Part shown: positions 36,552-46,318 of the stretch, piece by piece | How positions within the stretch are numbered: the stretch's first letter is position 1 | Layout: every line of letters starts with the position of its first letter | DNA from: Flavobacterium enshiense DK69 | GTDB lineage: Bacteria; Bacteroidota; Bacteroidia; Flavobacteriales; Flavobacteriaceae | Length of the DNA stretch: 64,000 nucleotides | NCBI RefSeq assembly: GCF_000498495.1 | Contig: NZ_AVCS01000006.1 | Coordinates: 310,001 to 374,000 of the forward strand | Reading direction: 5' to 3' | The notes under the pieces: generated by a model | Told to the model about the DNA's origin: nothing | Database searches by the model: none | Seen by the model: the letters and a program-made list of their open reading frames with translations, nothing else | Made by a program: the position numbers and the translations under genes

Positions 36552-37115
36552 TTATACTTTCATGATTTCGGCTTCTTTGATTGCCAAATGTTCTTCTATT
36601 TTTTTGATGAAAGAATCGGTGAGCTTTTGAACATCGTCTTCCGCTGTTTTACAGATATCTTCAGAAGTACCTTCTTTTTCTAATTTTTTGATATCGGTAT
36701 TCGCATCTTTACGCGCGTTTCGGATACTAACCTTAGCATCTTCTGCCTCTGCTTTGGCTTGTTTTACCAAATCTTTACGTCGCTCTTCCGTTAATGGCGG
36801 TACACTGATGATGATGTTGTCACCATTGTTCATTGGGTTGAAGCCCAAATTTGCAATCATAATAGCTTTTTCGATAGGATGAAGCATACTTTTTTCCCAT
36901 GGCGTAACGGTAATTGTTCTCGCATCAGGGGTGTTTACGTTAGCTACTTGCGAAAGCGGCGTCTGAGATCCGTAATAATCCACAAAGACACTACCCAACA
37001 TTTGCGGAGATGCTTTTCCGGCTCGAATGTTTAAAAATGATTTTTCAAGGTGTGCAATAGAACCGACCATCGATTCTTTAGTGCTATCTAAGATGAAATT
37101 AATTTCTTCGGTCAT
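36552..37115 (-). CDS. frr: Ribosome-recycling factor
   Basis: A 187-residue factor that, with EF-G, splits the 70S ribosome after termination. The near-full-length match to the family is visible in AHLEKSFLNIRAGKASPQML near the N-terminus and in VPPLTEERRKDLVKQAK. Two long helices and a small beta domain are as expected. It lies 24 bases after pyrH, an arrangement frequently seen across bacteria, and ends at a weak terminator. Confidence 0.96.
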   Translation of the reverse strand: MTEEINFILDSTKESMVGSIAHLEKSFLNIRAGKASPQMLGSVFVDYYGSQTPLSQVANVNTPDARTITVTPWEKSMLHPIEKAIMIANLGFNPMNNGDNIIISVPPLTEERRKDLVKQAKAEAEDAKVSIRNARKDANTDIKKLEKEGTSEDICKTAEDDVQKLTDSFIKKIEEHLAIKEAEIMKV

Positions 37116-37139
37116 GATACTAATTTTTATAAATCAATA

Positions 37140-37847
37140 TTAAATGTTAACGGTTGTTCCAACGGTTGCGCCTTCACAAACTTTCAATAAATTGCCTGGT
37201 TTGTTCATGTCGAATACAATAATCGGTAATTTATTTTCCTGACTCAATGTGAAAGCTGTCGTGTCCATGATGTTTAATCCTTTGGTCAAAACGTCGTCAA
37301 AAGTGATGTTGTCGTATTTAACTGCATTTGGGTTTTTTTCCGGATCGGAATCATAAACGCCGTCTACTCGGGTACCTTTTAAAATCACATCACAGTCTAC
37401 TTCAATTCCTCTTAAAACCGCTGCAGTATCTGTTGTAAAGTATGGATTTCCTGTTCCTGCGCCAAAAATTACGATTCGGTTTTTCTCTAAATGGCGTACG
37501 GCTCTTCTTTTGATGTAAGGTTCAGCAATAGCTTCAATTTTTAAAGCAGTTTGCAAACGTGTCTGCATTCCAGTATCTTCCAATGCGCCCTGTAAGGCCA
37601 TGGCGTTGATAACTGTTGCCATCATGCCCATGTAATCACCTTGAACACGGTCCATCCCGTTGCTTGCTCCGGCCACACCTCTGAAAATATTCCCTCCTCC
37701 AATAACGATGGCAATTTGTACGCCTTTGTCATGAAGTTGTTTGATTTCAGCTGCATATTCCGCTAAGCGTTTTGGGTCAATACCGTATTGTCTGTCGCCC
37801 ATTAGTGCTTCGCCACTCAGTTTCAGAAGAATTCTATTGTATTTCAT
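37140..37847 (-). CDS. pyrH: UMP kinase
   Basis: A 235-residue bacterial-type UMP kinase of the amino-acid kinase fold, which phosphorylates UMP to UDP in pyrimidine nucleotide synthesis. Seen: [11 protein letters not shown] near the start, [10 protein letters not shown] for phosphate binding, and [13 protein letters not shown] in the nucleotide site. It is co-transcribed with frr. A possible -10 box (TATATTTG) is at 37869-37876 on the minus strand. Confidence 0.96.
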   Translation of the reverse strand: MKYNRILLKLSGEALMGDRQYGIDPKRLAEYAAEIKQLHDKGVQIAIVIGGGNIFRGVAGASNGMDRVQGDYMGMMATVINAMALQGALEDTGMQTRLQTALKIEAIAEPYIKRRAVRHLEKNRIVIFGAGTGNPYFTTDTAAVLRGIEVDCDVILKGTRVDGVYDSDPEKNPNAVKYDNITFDDVLTKGLNIMDTTAFTLSQENKLPIIVFDMNKPGNLLKVCEGATVGTTVNI

Positions 37848-37914
37848 TACGATGATTCGTTTAGTGGTGCAAATATAATTATAATCTCTTTTTTAAAAAG
37901 AGGTTAGGTGAAAT

Positions 37915-38694
37915 TTATGGCAGAAGTTCTTCGTATGATTTTTTTGCGGCCTCGTATCCGATTTTGAAAATCTGTTCCATTTTTAGTTTGCTGGTTTCGA
38001 AAGTGCCGAATTTCGAAAGTTCGTCAGGTTGGATAACCCAATCACAAATATTGAATTTGTGCGTATTTGAGTTGGCAGACAGCAAGTCAAAAGCCCTTGA
38101 AGTAACCGCCTTTATTGATGACAGATCTTCGGCCTGGATTTTCTGGATCGGGCTTACATAAACGCCTATAAGAGTCTCGCATCGTCCTTGTAAAATATCG
38201 GTAGGGAAATGGTTAAGGATTCCGCCGTCGCTGTAAAGATTTCCGTTGATTTCATAAGGGGATATCACGCCAGGGAATGAGGAAGAGGCCAATACCGCAT
38301 CGATAACTTTAGTGTCCGGGCCAAAAACTTTGAGTTTTCCTTTTACCAAATCTGTCGCTGTGATGTGCGTGTGAATTTTTAAATCGCCAATCCGTGTATC
38401 TCCGAAAATGGAATGAAAATAGAATTTAAAAGCATCGGAATCAATGAAACCGGCTTTTTTCCATGTGAAATGTTTCCAGTTGAAAAAATATATCGATTTG
38501 AAGAATTCCAGGATTTCTCCGGGCGATTTTCCGTTTGCATACAAAGCACCTACGATAGAACCTGCACTTGTTCCGGCAATGTGGTGGGGTTTTATATTGT
38601 TTTCTTCCAGGAATTGCAATGCTCCGGCATGGGCCAAGCCTTTTGTACCGCCACCGGAAAATACCAAACCCACTGATTTTGTTTTTAAATCCAT
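37915..38694 (-). CDS. Patatin-like phospholipase
   Basis: A 259-residue serine hydrolase with the Ser-Asp dyad. The oxyanion-loop motif GGGTKGLAHAG is at about residues 14-24, the nucleophile Ser43 is in GTSAG, and the catalytic Asp is near 155 in SDGG. No signal peptide or membrane helix is present, so it should act on lipids from the cytoplasm. This short form resembles bacterial RssA/YchK-type patatins. It lies upstream of pyrH, 67 bases away, in the same direction. Confidence 0.9.
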   Translation of the reverse strand: MDLKTKSVGLVFSGGGTKGLAHAGALQFLEENNIKPHHIAGTSAGSIVGALYANGKSPGEILEFFKSIYFFNWKHFTWKKAGFIDSDAFKFYFHSIFGDTRIGDLKIHTHITATDLVKGKLKVFGPDTKVIDAVLASSSFPGVISPYEINGNLYSDGGILNHFPTDILQGRCETLIGVYVSPIQKIQAEDLSSIKAVTSRAFDLLSANSNTHKFNICDWVIQPDELSKFGTFETSKLKMEQIFKIGYEAAKKSYEELLP

Positions 38695-38773
38695 TTCAAA
38701 GCTTTGCTATAAAATTACACTTTTTAATCTTTTAAAGCTGATTTTAATCACAATTGGAATGCGATTTTTGGGT

Positions 38774-38781
38774 TAAATTTG
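38774..38781 (+). promoter_or_regulatory. -10 box of the thioredoxin-like gene
   Basis: TAAATTTG (TAnnTTTG) lies 19 bases before the ATG, with a TTG at 38754-38756 (17-base spacing). Confidence 0.5.
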
Positions 38782-38800
38782 TAGTTATAAATGTATCAGG

Positions 38801-39403
38801 ATGAAAACAATTATAGAGAACAGTCTTAAAAACAGCTCGAATTATTCGGAATATAGGGCTAAAGTTTCCAAATTGCTGGGTGAAGGAAAATCGTCAGGAA
38901 ATGAACAATCAGACGATTTACTGCATTACAGCCAGTTGAACGAAGTGCGTATGAATCGTTTGGATAAAACACTTGTGGTTCCGGAAGAAGTAAAAGTCCG
39001 ACTCGGAAAGCTTAAAAATAAGTATACCTGGTTGGTGTTGGCGGAAGGCTGGTGCGGGGATGCGGCTCAGGTGCTCCCTATTATAAATAAAATGGATGAG
39101 GTAGTGGCCAATGTAGATTTGCGGATTGTTTTTCGTGATGAAAACGATCCTTTGATGCAGGAATTTTTAAGTAATGGTGCAAGGTCGATACCGAAATTAA
39201 TAATCATCAATGCCGAAAACCATGATGTGCTGGCTGCGTGGGGCGCAAGACCTGAAGGGGCAACACGTTTGATTAAGGAATTCAAAGCGAAATTTGGTGT
39301 GGTCAATGAAATCGCTAAAGCCGAATTGCAGAAATGGTACCTGCATGATAAAGGGTTATCGACTATGGACGAGATTTCTAAAATTATGCTTACTCTGGAA
39401 TAA
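38801..39403 (+). CDS. Thioredoxin-fold protein with a single active-site cysteine
   Basis: A 200-residue cytoplasmic protein of the thioredoxin-like superfamily. The active-site position reads EGWCGDAAQ (Cys85). The usual second cysteine of CxxC is replaced by alanine, and the cis-proline segment is present (ARSIPKLIII). Without the resolving cysteine it is unlikely to be a normal disulfide reductase. A monothiol role, or peroxide sensing, would be consistent, but this is inference. The last 14 bases overlap the converging truB gene. Confidence 0.8.
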   Translation: MKTIIENSLKNSSNYSEYRAKVSKLLGEGKSSGNEQSDDLLHYSQLNEVRMNRLDKTLVVPEEVKVRLGKLKNKYTWLVLAEGWCGDAAQVLPIINKMDEVVANVDLRIVFRDENDPLMQEFLSNGARSIPKLIIINAENHDVLAAWGARPEGATRLIKEFKAKFGVVNEIAKAELQKWYLHDKGLSTMDEISKIMLTLE

Positions 39404-40088
39404 TCGTAGCTTCAAAATCGGTTATCAGCGTGGCATCGGCTACATCAAAATCTCCGATTTTGGTTCGGCGCAAAGCGGTTAAATGCGCTCCGGAATTCAA
39501 AGCCATTCCAAAATCAAACGCCAGCGAACGGATATAGGTTCCTTTGCTGCATTTTACCCTAAAATCAATTTCGGGCAAAGCTATTCTCGTAAGTTCAAAT
39601 TCGTAAATAGTGGTTTTTCTGTGGGCAATTTCTACTTCTTCTCCAGCACGCGCGTGTTCATACAAGCGTTTTCCGTCTTTTTTGATAGCCGAAAACACCG
39701 GTGGTTTTTGATCGATTTCACCGATAAAACTTAAGCGTGCCTGCTCAATCAATTCGCCGGTGATGTGCTCGATAGGGAAGGTTGCGTCGATTTCGGTTTC
39801 CAGATCATAGGAAGGTGTTGTGCCACCGATATGAAAAGTCCCCGTGTATTCTTTTGGCATGCCTTGCAGTTCCGGAATGCGTTTCGTGAATTTTCCGGTG
39901 CAGATGATTAGTAATCCTGTGGCTAACGGATCCAGCGTTCCGGCGTGTCCTATCTTGAATTTTTTCGGAAGCCCAACTTTATTAATCAGCGTGTATTTTA
40001 ATTTGTTGACCGCCTGAAATGAACTCCATTTCAAAGGTTTGTCAATTAATAAAACTTGTCCGTTTATGTAATCTTCTGGAGTCAGCAC
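39390..40088 (-). CDS. truB: tRNA pseudouridine-55 synthase
   Basis: A 232-residue enzyme that makes pseudouridine at position 55 in the T-loop of tRNAs. The catalytic aspartate (about 53) is in HAGTLDPLATGLL. The N-terminal DKPLKWSSF and the YEFELTRI and CSKGTYIRSLAFDFG stretches are also typical of TruB. The protein lacks a C-terminal PUA domain, which is usual in this lineage. It lies six bases downstream of uppP. Confidence 0.95.
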   Translation of the reverse strand: MLTPEDYINGQVLLIDKPLKWSSFQAVNKLKYTLINKVGLPKKFKIGHAGTLDPLATGLLIICTGKFTKRIPELQGMPKEYTGTFHIGGTTPSYDLETEIDATFPIEHITGELIEQARLSFIGEIDQKPPVFSAIKKDGKRLYEHARAGEEVEIAHRKTTIYEFELTRIALPEIDFRVKCSKGTYIRSLAFDFGMALNSGAHLTALRRTKIGDFDVADATLITDFEATIIPE

Positions 40089-40094
40089 GTTGGT

Positions 40095-40904
40095 TTATTT
40101 TAGGTAAGAGAAGTAGATCAAAAGCCCGATTCCGGTCACGATGCGGTACCATCCCCAAGGTTTGAAACCGTATTGTTTTATGATTCCGATGAAAAATTTA
40201 ATGGCCAAAACCGCAACGATAAAGGCAACAATATTTCCTATCAGGAACATTTTTATCGTATCGTTGGATTGTAAAATCAGTTCGTATCCTTTCATCTGCG
40301 AATGTTCATACGTCTTAAGGAAAACGGAATAACATGTTACAGCCAGCATCGTCGGAACGGCTAAGAAAAAAGAAAATTCCGCAGCGGCATGTCGGGTTAA
40401 TCCTTGTTGCATCCCTCCAATAATCGAGGCAGCAGAACGACTGGTTCCGGGCATCATGGCTAAACACTGCCAAAAACCGATGATTACCGCTTTTTTTATG
40501 GTGATGTCCTCTTCGCTGGAAATCGTCGGATTGTGGAAACGGCCGTCAATGAAAAGCAGGATGATTCCACCAACAATCAGTACGATGGCTATCGGAATGG
40601 GATTTCCCAAAACCGCTTCGATTTTATCGTCGAACAATTTTCCGAGAACTAATGCCGGGACTACTGCACAGGCTAATTTGATAAAGAAATTCAGTTTGGT
40701 AAAATCAAAAAACTTTTTCCAGTATAAGGCAACTACGGCCAATATCGCTCCGAATTGGATGGAAACCTGGAACAACTTTACAAAATCGTCTTCCTGAATG
40801 CCGAAATAAGAACTTGCAAATACCATGTGTCCTGTGGAGGAAACCGGTAAATATTCTGTCAAACCTTCAATGATGGCAATGATTAGGGCGTGAAATGAAT
40901 CCAT
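40095..40904 (-). CDS. uppP: Undecaprenyl-diphosphatase
   Basis: A 269-residue, roughly eight-helix membrane enzyme of the BacA/UppP type. It recycles undecaprenyl diphosphate to the monophosphate used in peptidoglycan synthesis. The two family motifs are clear: EGLTEYLPVSSTGH (about 14-27) and PGTSRSAASIIGG (about 152). It is followed by truB, with DUF3098 and ftsX upstream on the same strand. A TTAG-rich repeat lies just upstream of its ATG on the opposite strand. Confidence 0.95.
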   Translation of the reverse strand: MDSFHALIIAIIEGLTEYLPVSSTGHMVFASSYFGIQEDDFVKLFQVSIQFGAILAVVALYWKKFFDFTKLNFFIKLACAVVPALVLGKLFDDKIEAVLGNPIPIAIVLIVGGIILLFIDGRFHNPTISSEEDITIKKAVIIGFWQCLAMMPGTSRSAASIIGGMQQGLTRHAAAEFSFFLAVPTMLAVTCYSVFLKTYEHSQMKGYELILQSNDTIKMFLIGNIVAFIVAVLAIKFFIGIIKQYGFKPWGWYRIVTGIGLLIYFSYLK

Positions 40905-40914
40905 GTAATTAGGT

Positions 40915-40946
40915 TTAGATTACTTAGAATGTTAGGCTACTTAGAG
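40915..40946 (+). repeat. TTAG-periodic repeat upstream of uppP
   Basis: The units TTAGATTAC, TTAGAATG, TTAGGCTAC and TTAGAG run in tandem. They resemble the eight-base repeat in the leuS leader but lie on the strand opposite to the uppP transcript. Confidence 0.45.
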
Positions 40947-40983
40947 TTTTCCAAGGCCTTATTTTTCTAACTTTCTAAGAAGT

Positions 40984-41220
40984 CTATTTGTCTGATTTTT
41001 TGAAAATAGAATAAATCGTGATGCCGAAACCGATTAATACCACCGTTGGAGCCAATCGGATTCTCTGGAAATTAAAAATGGCATCGCTGAATACTTTCGG
41101 GTCGTCGCTTCCGCCACCGGACATCAGTATGAAACCTAATGCAATAACGCCTAATCCGATTAAAAGAATTTTATAGTTGATACTTTCAAAAAGAAAGTCC
41201 GGTTTTTGTTTGTTTTCCAT
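40984..41220 (-). CDS. DUF3098 small membrane protein
   Basis: A 78-residue protein with two helices (about 18-36 and 54-70) around a short loop. The first carries LIGLGVIALGFILMSGG, the family's recognisable stretch. It is a conserved neighbour of ftsX in Bacteroidota. Function unknown; its place between ftsX and uppP suggests an envelope or division role. Confidence 0.82.
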   Translation of the reverse strand: MENKQKPDFLFESINYKILLIGLGVIALGFILMSGGGSDDPKVFSDAIFNFQRIRLAPTVVLIGFGITIYSIFKKSDK

Positions 41221-41263
41221 TTTTGAGGTTTTTTACGATTTGCCGAAAGCCTATTTCTGTTTG

Positions 41264-42139
41264 CTAATATAAATCGTCAGTTCTTAAATTTAAAAAGCGT
41301 GTAGTGGCAACATAGGTGCTGATCCAAGTTATGATTATTCCCACGGCTAATACACCTCCCAAAATAATGAACATTGACAGATAATCTTTAGCGATTCCCA
41401 GTTTCGGGAACATTCCGTCAACATAAAAGGTTAAGGCAATAAGGGCGATGATAGCCAATCCTGAACCGATTAATCCCAAACGGATACTTCTCCAGACAAA
41501 TGGTTTTCTGATGAACGATTTAGTAGCGCCCACCATCTGCATTGTTTTGATGATAAAACGATTGGAGTATACCGAAAGACGCAGTGAACTGTTGATTAGT
41601 AACATCGAAATCACTCCGAAAACACTGCTGATTACTAAAATCCAGAAACTGATTTTCTTGATGTTCTCATTTGCCAGTTCCACTAATTTTTTATCATAGA
41701 TAACTTCAGTAACCATTTCGTTGGTTTTGATGTCGCTTTCAATCTGTTTGATTTTTGACGATTCCACATATTCACTTTTTAAGTGAATATCGAAGGAGTT
41801 TGGCAGTGGATTCATGCCTAAAAATTCCAGGAAATCTTCTCCAACAATGTCTTTGTTGTTTTTTGCTGCATCTTCTTTAGATACAAAAACAAAATCCTTT
41901 ACAAAAGGCGAGCCTTTCAGTTTTGTTTCAAATGCTTTTAAAATGGTATCATTCGCTTCGTCGTTGAAGTAAACCGACATTGGGATGTCTTCTTTAAAAC
42001 TGTTTGAGATTTTTTCAGAATGGATTACAAACAAACCCAATGCTCCCAAGAGGAACAACACTAAAAAAATACTTAAAACAACAGAAAAATAAGAAGAAAT
42101 AAGGCGTCTTCTCTGAAAGTTCTCGAATGATGGTGCCAT
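41264..42139 (-). CDS. ftsX: Cell-division protein FtsX-like permease
   Basis: About 291 residues from the ATG at 42139 (MAPSFENFQRRRL); the extra codons upstream would need a TTG start. It shows an N-terminal helix (about 20-42), an extracytoplasmic domain (about 43-160) and three C-terminal helices of an FtsX/MacB-type permease. FtsX with FtsE forms an ABC-like complex that activates peptidoglycan hydrolases at the septum. No ftsE is adjacent here. It is the first of the ftsX-DUF3098-uppP-truB run. Confidence 0.9.
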   Translation of the reverse strand: MAPSFENFQRRRLISSYFSVVLSIFLVLFLLGALGLFVIHSEKISNSFKEDIPMSVYFNDEANDTILKAFETKLKGSPFVKDFVFVSKEDAAKNNKDIVGEDFLEFLGMNPLPNSFDIHLKSEYVESSKIKQIESDIKTNEMVTEVIYDKKLVELANENIKKISFWILVISSVFGVISMLLINSSLRLSVYSNRFIIKTMQMVGATKSFIRKPFVWRSIRLGLIGSGLAIIALIALTFYVDGMFPKLGIAKDYLSMFIILGGVLAVGIIITWISTYVATTRFLNLRTDDLY

Positions 42140-42229
42140 ACGCAATCTGATTTAAGGCGTAAAAATAGTAAAGAAAATCGTTTTTAACCTTTATAACGGT
42201 CAAAGTTTTATCTTTCTTATAATATAATG

Positions 42230-42237
42230 TAAATTTG
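42230..42237 (+). promoter_or_regulatory. -10 box of leuS
   Basis: TAAATTTG (TAnnTTTG). The expected transcript start, near 42244, places the TTAG-periodic repeat within the leuS 5' leader. Confidence 0.55.
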
Positions 42238-42250
42238 CACCCTTGAAAAC

Positions 42251-42290
42251 TTAGAACCTTAGTTGCTTAGTGACTTAGAACCTTATAAAA
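42251..42290 (+). repeat. Eight-base periodic repeat in the leuS leader
   Basis: Five consecutive eight-base units: TTAGAACC, TTAGTTGC, TTAGTGAC, TTAGAACC and TTATAAAA. Four begin with TTAG, and the run ends three bases before the leuS ATG. Confidence 0.65.
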
Positions 42291-42293
42291 GAA

Positions 42294-45116
42294 ATGAAGT
42301 ACTTCCACAACGAAATCGAAGCCAAATGGCAGCAGTATTGGGCAAAAAATCAAACTTTTGCTGCGCAAAACAATTCCGATAAACCGAAATATTATGTGTT
42401 GGACATGTTTCCGTATCCATCGGGAGCAGGTCTACATGTGGGGCATCCGCTAGGGTATATTGCCTCGGATATTGTGGCGCGTTACAAAAGGCATCAGGGT
42501 TTTAATGTACTGCATCCGCAAGGTTACGACAGTTTCGGGTTACCGGCTGAGCAGTATGCGATTCAAACCGGTCAGCATCCGGAGAAAACTACAAAAGAAA
42601 ATATTGCGCGTTACCGCGAGCAGTTGGATAAAATCGGTTTTTCATTCGATTGGAGCAGAGAGGTGCGTACTTCAAATCCTGATTATTATAAACACACACA
42701 GTGGATTTTCATTCAGTTGTTCAATTCCTATTATTGTAAGGATACCGATCAGGCACGTCCGGTAGAGGAACTGATCGAGGTTTTTCAACAAGAAGGAAAT
42801 ACTAGAATCCATGCGGTTTGTGATGAAGATGTGCTAACGTTTACAGCTGAAGAGTGGAATTCGTGGTCGCCTGAAGCACAACAATTGATGCTTTTGAAAT
42901 ACCGTTTGACCTATTTGGCGGAAACCGAAGTAAACTGGTGTCCGGCTTTAGGAACCGTATTGGCGAACGATGAAATCGTGAATGGCGTTTCCGAGCGTGG
43001 CGGTCATCCTGTTATCCGTAAAAAAATGACGCAATGGTCGATGCGTATTTCGGCATATGCAGAACGTTTGCTTCAAGGTTTGGAAACCATCGACTGGACC
43101 GAATCCTTGAAAGAATCACAAAGAAACTGGATCGGGAAATCGGTTGGTGCTGCTGTGACTTTTAATTTGAAAAATCACGATGAGGTAATCGAAGTATTTA
43201 CCACTCGTCCTGATACCATTTTCGGAGTAACGTTTATGACCTTGGCACCGGAACACGAATTGGTGGCGAAAATCACAACACCTGAGCAAAAATCAGCGGT
43301 AGAATCCTATATCGAAGCAACGGCAAAACGTTCTGAGCGCGAGCGTATGGCTGATGTGAAAACCATTTCAGGAGTATTCACCGGAGCGTATGCCGAGCAT
43401 CCATTTACCAAAGAACCGATTCCGGTTTGGATTGGCGATTATGTATTGGCTGGTTACGGAACAGGTGCAGTTATGGCTGTTCCATGCGGTGATGAAAGGG
43501 ATTATGCGTTTGCGAAACATTTCGGTCTTCCGATTGTTAATATCTTGGAAGGCGTTGATATTTCAGAAGCAGCCCACGATGATAAAAACACAACAATTTT
43601 AGCAAACTCTGATTTCCTTAACGGACTGAATTATAAAGAGGCAACTAAAAAAATAATAGAAGAATTAGAAAAAATCGGAGCAGGAAAAGCAAAAGTAAAT
43701 TACCGTTTACGCGACGCTGTGTTCTCTCGTCAAAGATATTGGGGGGAACCGTTCCCGGTATATTATGTGAACGGATTGCCACAGATGATTGCAAAAGAAC
43801 ATTTGCCAATCATGTTGCCTGAAGTAGAGAAATATTTGCCTACTGAAGACGGTCAGCCACCATTGGGGAATGCTTCCGTTTGGGCTTGGGATACCAAAAC
43901 CAATCAAGTGGTTAGCAATGATTTAATAGATAATGTAAACATATTCCCGTTAGAATTGAACACTATGCCGGGTTGGGCAGGAAGTTCATGGTACTGGATG
44001 CGTTATATGGACGCACAGAACAACGGCGACTTTGCCAGCGAAGATGCTTTGAAATACTGGGAGAATGTCGATTTATATATAGGCGGAAGCGAGCACGCTA
44101 CCGGACACTTGTTGTATTCCCGTTTCTGGAACAAATTCCTGAAAGACCGAGGTTTTGCGCCAACCGAAGAACCATTCAAGAAGCTGATCAATCAGGGAAT
44201 GATTTTGGGGAACAGTGCTTTTGTGTATCGTACAGAAGATTCCAAGAAATTGATTTCAAAAGGGTTGATTAAGGATAATAATGTACATCCAATTCACGCT
44301 GATTTATCAGTAATCAACGATATCACCAACGAATTGGATATCGAGAAATTCAAAACGCATCCGTTATATTCTGATTATGCGAATGCTGAATTTGTCTTAG
44401 AGGACGGTAAATACATTGTGGGTCGCGAGGTCGAGAAAATGTCGAAATCGAAATATAACGTAGTGAATCCGGACGATATCTGCGAGCAGTACGGTGCTGA
44501 TACATTGCGTTTATATGAAATGTTTTTAGGTCCGCTGGAGCAGGCAAAACCTTGGAATACTGCCGGAATTACCGGAGTGTCAGGTTTCCTGAAAAAACTG
44601 TGGCGTTTGTATTTTGACGATAACGGTCTAATCATAACCGATGAGGAGCCAACAAAAGACATGTACAAGTCGTTGCATAAAACCATCAAAAAAGTAACCG
44701 AAGATATCGAAAACTTCTCGTTCAATACTTCTGTTTCGCAGTTTATGATTTGCGTGAATGAACTGGCACAGCAAAAATGTCATCACAGAGCGATTTTGGA
44801 GCCATTGGCGGTAATCATTTCACCGTATGCGCCTCATATCGCAGAAGAATTGTGGAGCGCGTTGGGTCATGAAGGTTCTGTTTCGACTGTCGCCTTCCCT
44901 AAATTCGAGGAGAAATATCTGGTTGAATCCGAAAAAGAATATCCGGTTTCCTTCAACGGAAAAATGCGTTTCACCATCAAATTGCCGTTGGATTTAACCG
45001 CGGCCCAGATCGAAGAAATCGTAATGGCCGATGAAAGAACCCAAAACCAATTGCAGGGCAGAGCGCCAAACAAAGTAATTATCGTTCCGGGGAAAATCAT
45101 CAATCTGGTAGGATAA
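42294..45116 (+). CDS. leuS: Leucine--tRNA ligase
   Basis: A 940-residue class I synthetase that attaches leucine to tRNA-Leu. The HIGH-type motif reads HVGH at about residues 48-51, and the KMSKS motif is at about 714-718. The editing domain with a TTRPDTIFG stretch (about 305-320) and a C-terminal helical anticodon domain are present. It reads divergently from ftsX. Its leader carries the TTAG repeat, and it ends in an intrinsic terminator. Confidence 0.97.
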   Translation: MKYFHNEIEAKWQQYWAKNQTFAAQNNSDKPKYYVLDMFPYPSGAGLHVGHPLGYIASDIVARYKRHQGFNVLHPQGYDSFGLPAEQYAIQTGQHPEKTTKENIARYREQLDKIGFSFDWSREVRTSNPDYYKHTQWIFIQLFNSYYCKDTDQARPVEELIEVFQQEGNTRIHAVCDEDVLTFTAEEWNSWSPEAQQLMLLKYRLTYLAETEVNWCPALGTVLANDEIVNGVSERGGHPVIRKKMTQWSMRISAYAERLLQGLETIDWTESLKESQRNWIGKSVGAAVTFNLKNHDEVIEVFTTRPDTIFGVTFMTLAPEHELVAKITTPEQKSAVESYIEATAKRSERERMADVKTISGVFTGAYAEHPFTKEPIPVWIGDYVLAGYGTGAVMAVPCGDERDYAFAKHFGLPIVNILEGVDISEAAHDDKNTTILANSDFLNGLNYKEATKKIIEELEKIGAGKAKVNYRLRDAVFSRQRYWGEPFPVYYVNGLPQMIAKEHLPIMLPEVEKYLPTEDGQPPLGNASVWAWDTKTNQVVSNDLIDNVNIFPLELNTMPGWAGSSWYWMRYMDAQNNGDFASEDALKYWENVDLYIGGSEHATGHLLYSRFWNKFLKDRGFAPTEEPFKKLINQGMILGNSAFVYRTEDSKKLISKGLIKDNNVHPIHADLSVINDITNELDIEKFKTHPLYSDYANAEFVLEDGKYIVGREVEKMSKSKYNVVNPDDICEQYGADTLRLYEMFLGPLEQAKPWNTAGITGVSGFLKKLWRLYFDDNGLIITDEEPTKDMYKSLHKTIKKVTEDIENFSFNTSVSQFMICVNELAQQKCHHRAILEPLAVIISPYAPHIAEELWSALGHEGSVSTVAFPKFEEKYLVESEKEYPVSFNGKMRFTIKLPLDLTAAQIEEIVMADERTQNQLQGRAPNKVIIVPGKIINLVG

Positions 45117-45140
45117 TTTAAAAATCTAACAAATATAAGC

Positions 45141-45177
45141 ATCCCAGATTCTAACAAGAATTTGGGATTTTTTTTTG
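45141..45177 (+). terminator. Terminator of leuS
   Basis: The hairpin CCCAGATTCT / AGAATTTGGG (nine of ten pairs) is followed by a long T run, 25 bases after the stop codon. Confidence 0.8.
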
Positions 45178-45301
45178 TAATCTTTTCCTAATTTTACGTG
45201 TAGCAATTAACTTTTAGAAATGTCAAAATGTCATTTGTAAAAGATGGCGCAAAATTTGACGTTTAAGTCGTTATAAAAAGAACAATTAAAAACACAATGT
45301 T

Positions 45302-45973
45302 ATGATATGGATTTTAATGGGAGCCATTATGCTGGCAAGCTGGTTGGTTAGTAGCAGGCTTCAAAGCAAATTTGATCATTATTCTAAAATGCAGCTGCAA
45401 AACGGAATGAGCGGCGCTGAAATCGCACAGAAAATGCTGGCAGATCATGGGATTACCGATGTGCGTGTAATTTCGACTCCGGGGCGTTTGACTGATCATT
45501 ACAATCCGGTGGATAAAACCGTTAACCTAAGTGAGGCGGTGTACAATCAGCGTAACGCTGCTGCGGCTGCCGTTGCTGCTCACGAATGTGGTCACGCGGT
45601 TCAGCATGCTCAGGCATACAGCTGGCTGACTATGCGTTCCAAATTGGTTCCGGTGGTTTCTGTTACCTCTAATTTTGTGCAATGGATTTTATTGGCGGGG
45701 ATTCTGTTAATCAAAGTATTCCCAGCGCTTTTGCTAATTGGGATTGTAATTTTTGCTTTGACCACATTATTTTCGATTATAACCTTACCGGTAGAGTACG
45801 ATGCGAGTAACAGAGCGTTGGCTTGGCTGGAAAACAAACACATGCTGAATCAGGCAGAACATGATGGTGCCGCGGATGCTTTAAAATGGGCAGCGCGAAC
45901 TTATGTGGTTGCGGCCATCGGTTCCATAGGTACTTTGTTGTACTACATCATGATTTACATGAACCGACGTTAA
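45302..45973 (+). CDS. Membrane zinc metalloprotease, YugP-like
   Basis: A 223-residue membrane protein with an N-terminal helix, then a catalytic HEXXH motif, AHECGHAVQHA, near residue 93. Two more helices follow (about 120-150), and a terminal one near 200. This is the DUF2268/YugP-type neutral zinc peptidase family of unknown substrate. The second zinc ligand is probably in the acidic segment ASNRALAWLE. It is transcribed alone with a strong terminator. Confidence 0.86.
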   Translation: MIWILMGAIMLASWLVSSRLQSKFDHYSKMQLQNGMSGAEIAQKMLADHGITDVRVISTPGRLTDHYNPVDKTVNLSEAVYNQRNAAAAAVAAHECGHAVQHAQAYSWLTMRSKLVPVVSVTSNFVQWILLAGILLIKVFPALLLIGIVIFALTTLFSIITLPVEYDASNRALAWLENKHMLNQAEHDGAADALKWAARTYVVAAIGSIGTLLYYIMIYMNRR

Positions 45974-45998
45974 TTCTTTGCGAATAAAAATAAAATGG

Positions 45999-46028
45999 AA
46001 ATCCGCTATTTATGTAGCGGATTTTTTT
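45999..46028 (+). terminator. Terminator of the YugP-like gene
   Basis: The stem AAATCCGCTA / TAGCGGATTT with a six-base loop is followed by a T run. Confidence 0.85.
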
Positions 46029-46033
46029 GTTTG

Positions 46034-46309
46034 TTATATCAGTTTAATATACAAGATAATGCAAAGCCAAACGGTAAAGTGTATGAAAAGGCATTTGGAG
46101 TATGATTTGCTAATATTGAAGTATTTATAGATGTGTATATAACAGTATATTATTGAAATTGGGATTAGTAAAATGAAGAGGAAAAAGCTCAGGCCTGGGG
46201 CATGAGGGCTGTTATTGGAAACTATGGAGTCAATTGTAAAAATGCCTGTTAGGTATAGGGCGTAAAACAGGGTGAGCATCGTTTCTTTTAGGGTAATGTG
46301 CTTCCTCAT
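46034..46309 (-). CDS. Small membrane protein, unknown
   Basis: A 91-residue protein with three likely membrane helices (about 10-27, 40-60 and 72-90) and no recognised family. It follows the Lrp gene on the same strand with a nine-base gap and probably shares its transcript. Hydrophobicity and position support a real gene, but conservation is unknown to me. Confidence 0.5.
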   Translation of the reverse strand: MRKHITLKETMLTLFYALYLTGIFTIDSIVSNNSPHAPGLSFFLFILLIPISIIYCYIHIYKYFNISKSYSKCLFIHFTVWLCIILYIKLI

Positions 46310-46318
46310 AATAAGTAT

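Noticed and set aside
42244..42293. T-box or amino-acid attenuator in the leuS leader
   Set aside because: The leader is only about 50 bases and has neither a T-box bulge nor a terminator/antiterminator pair; the repeat is a simple period of eight bases.
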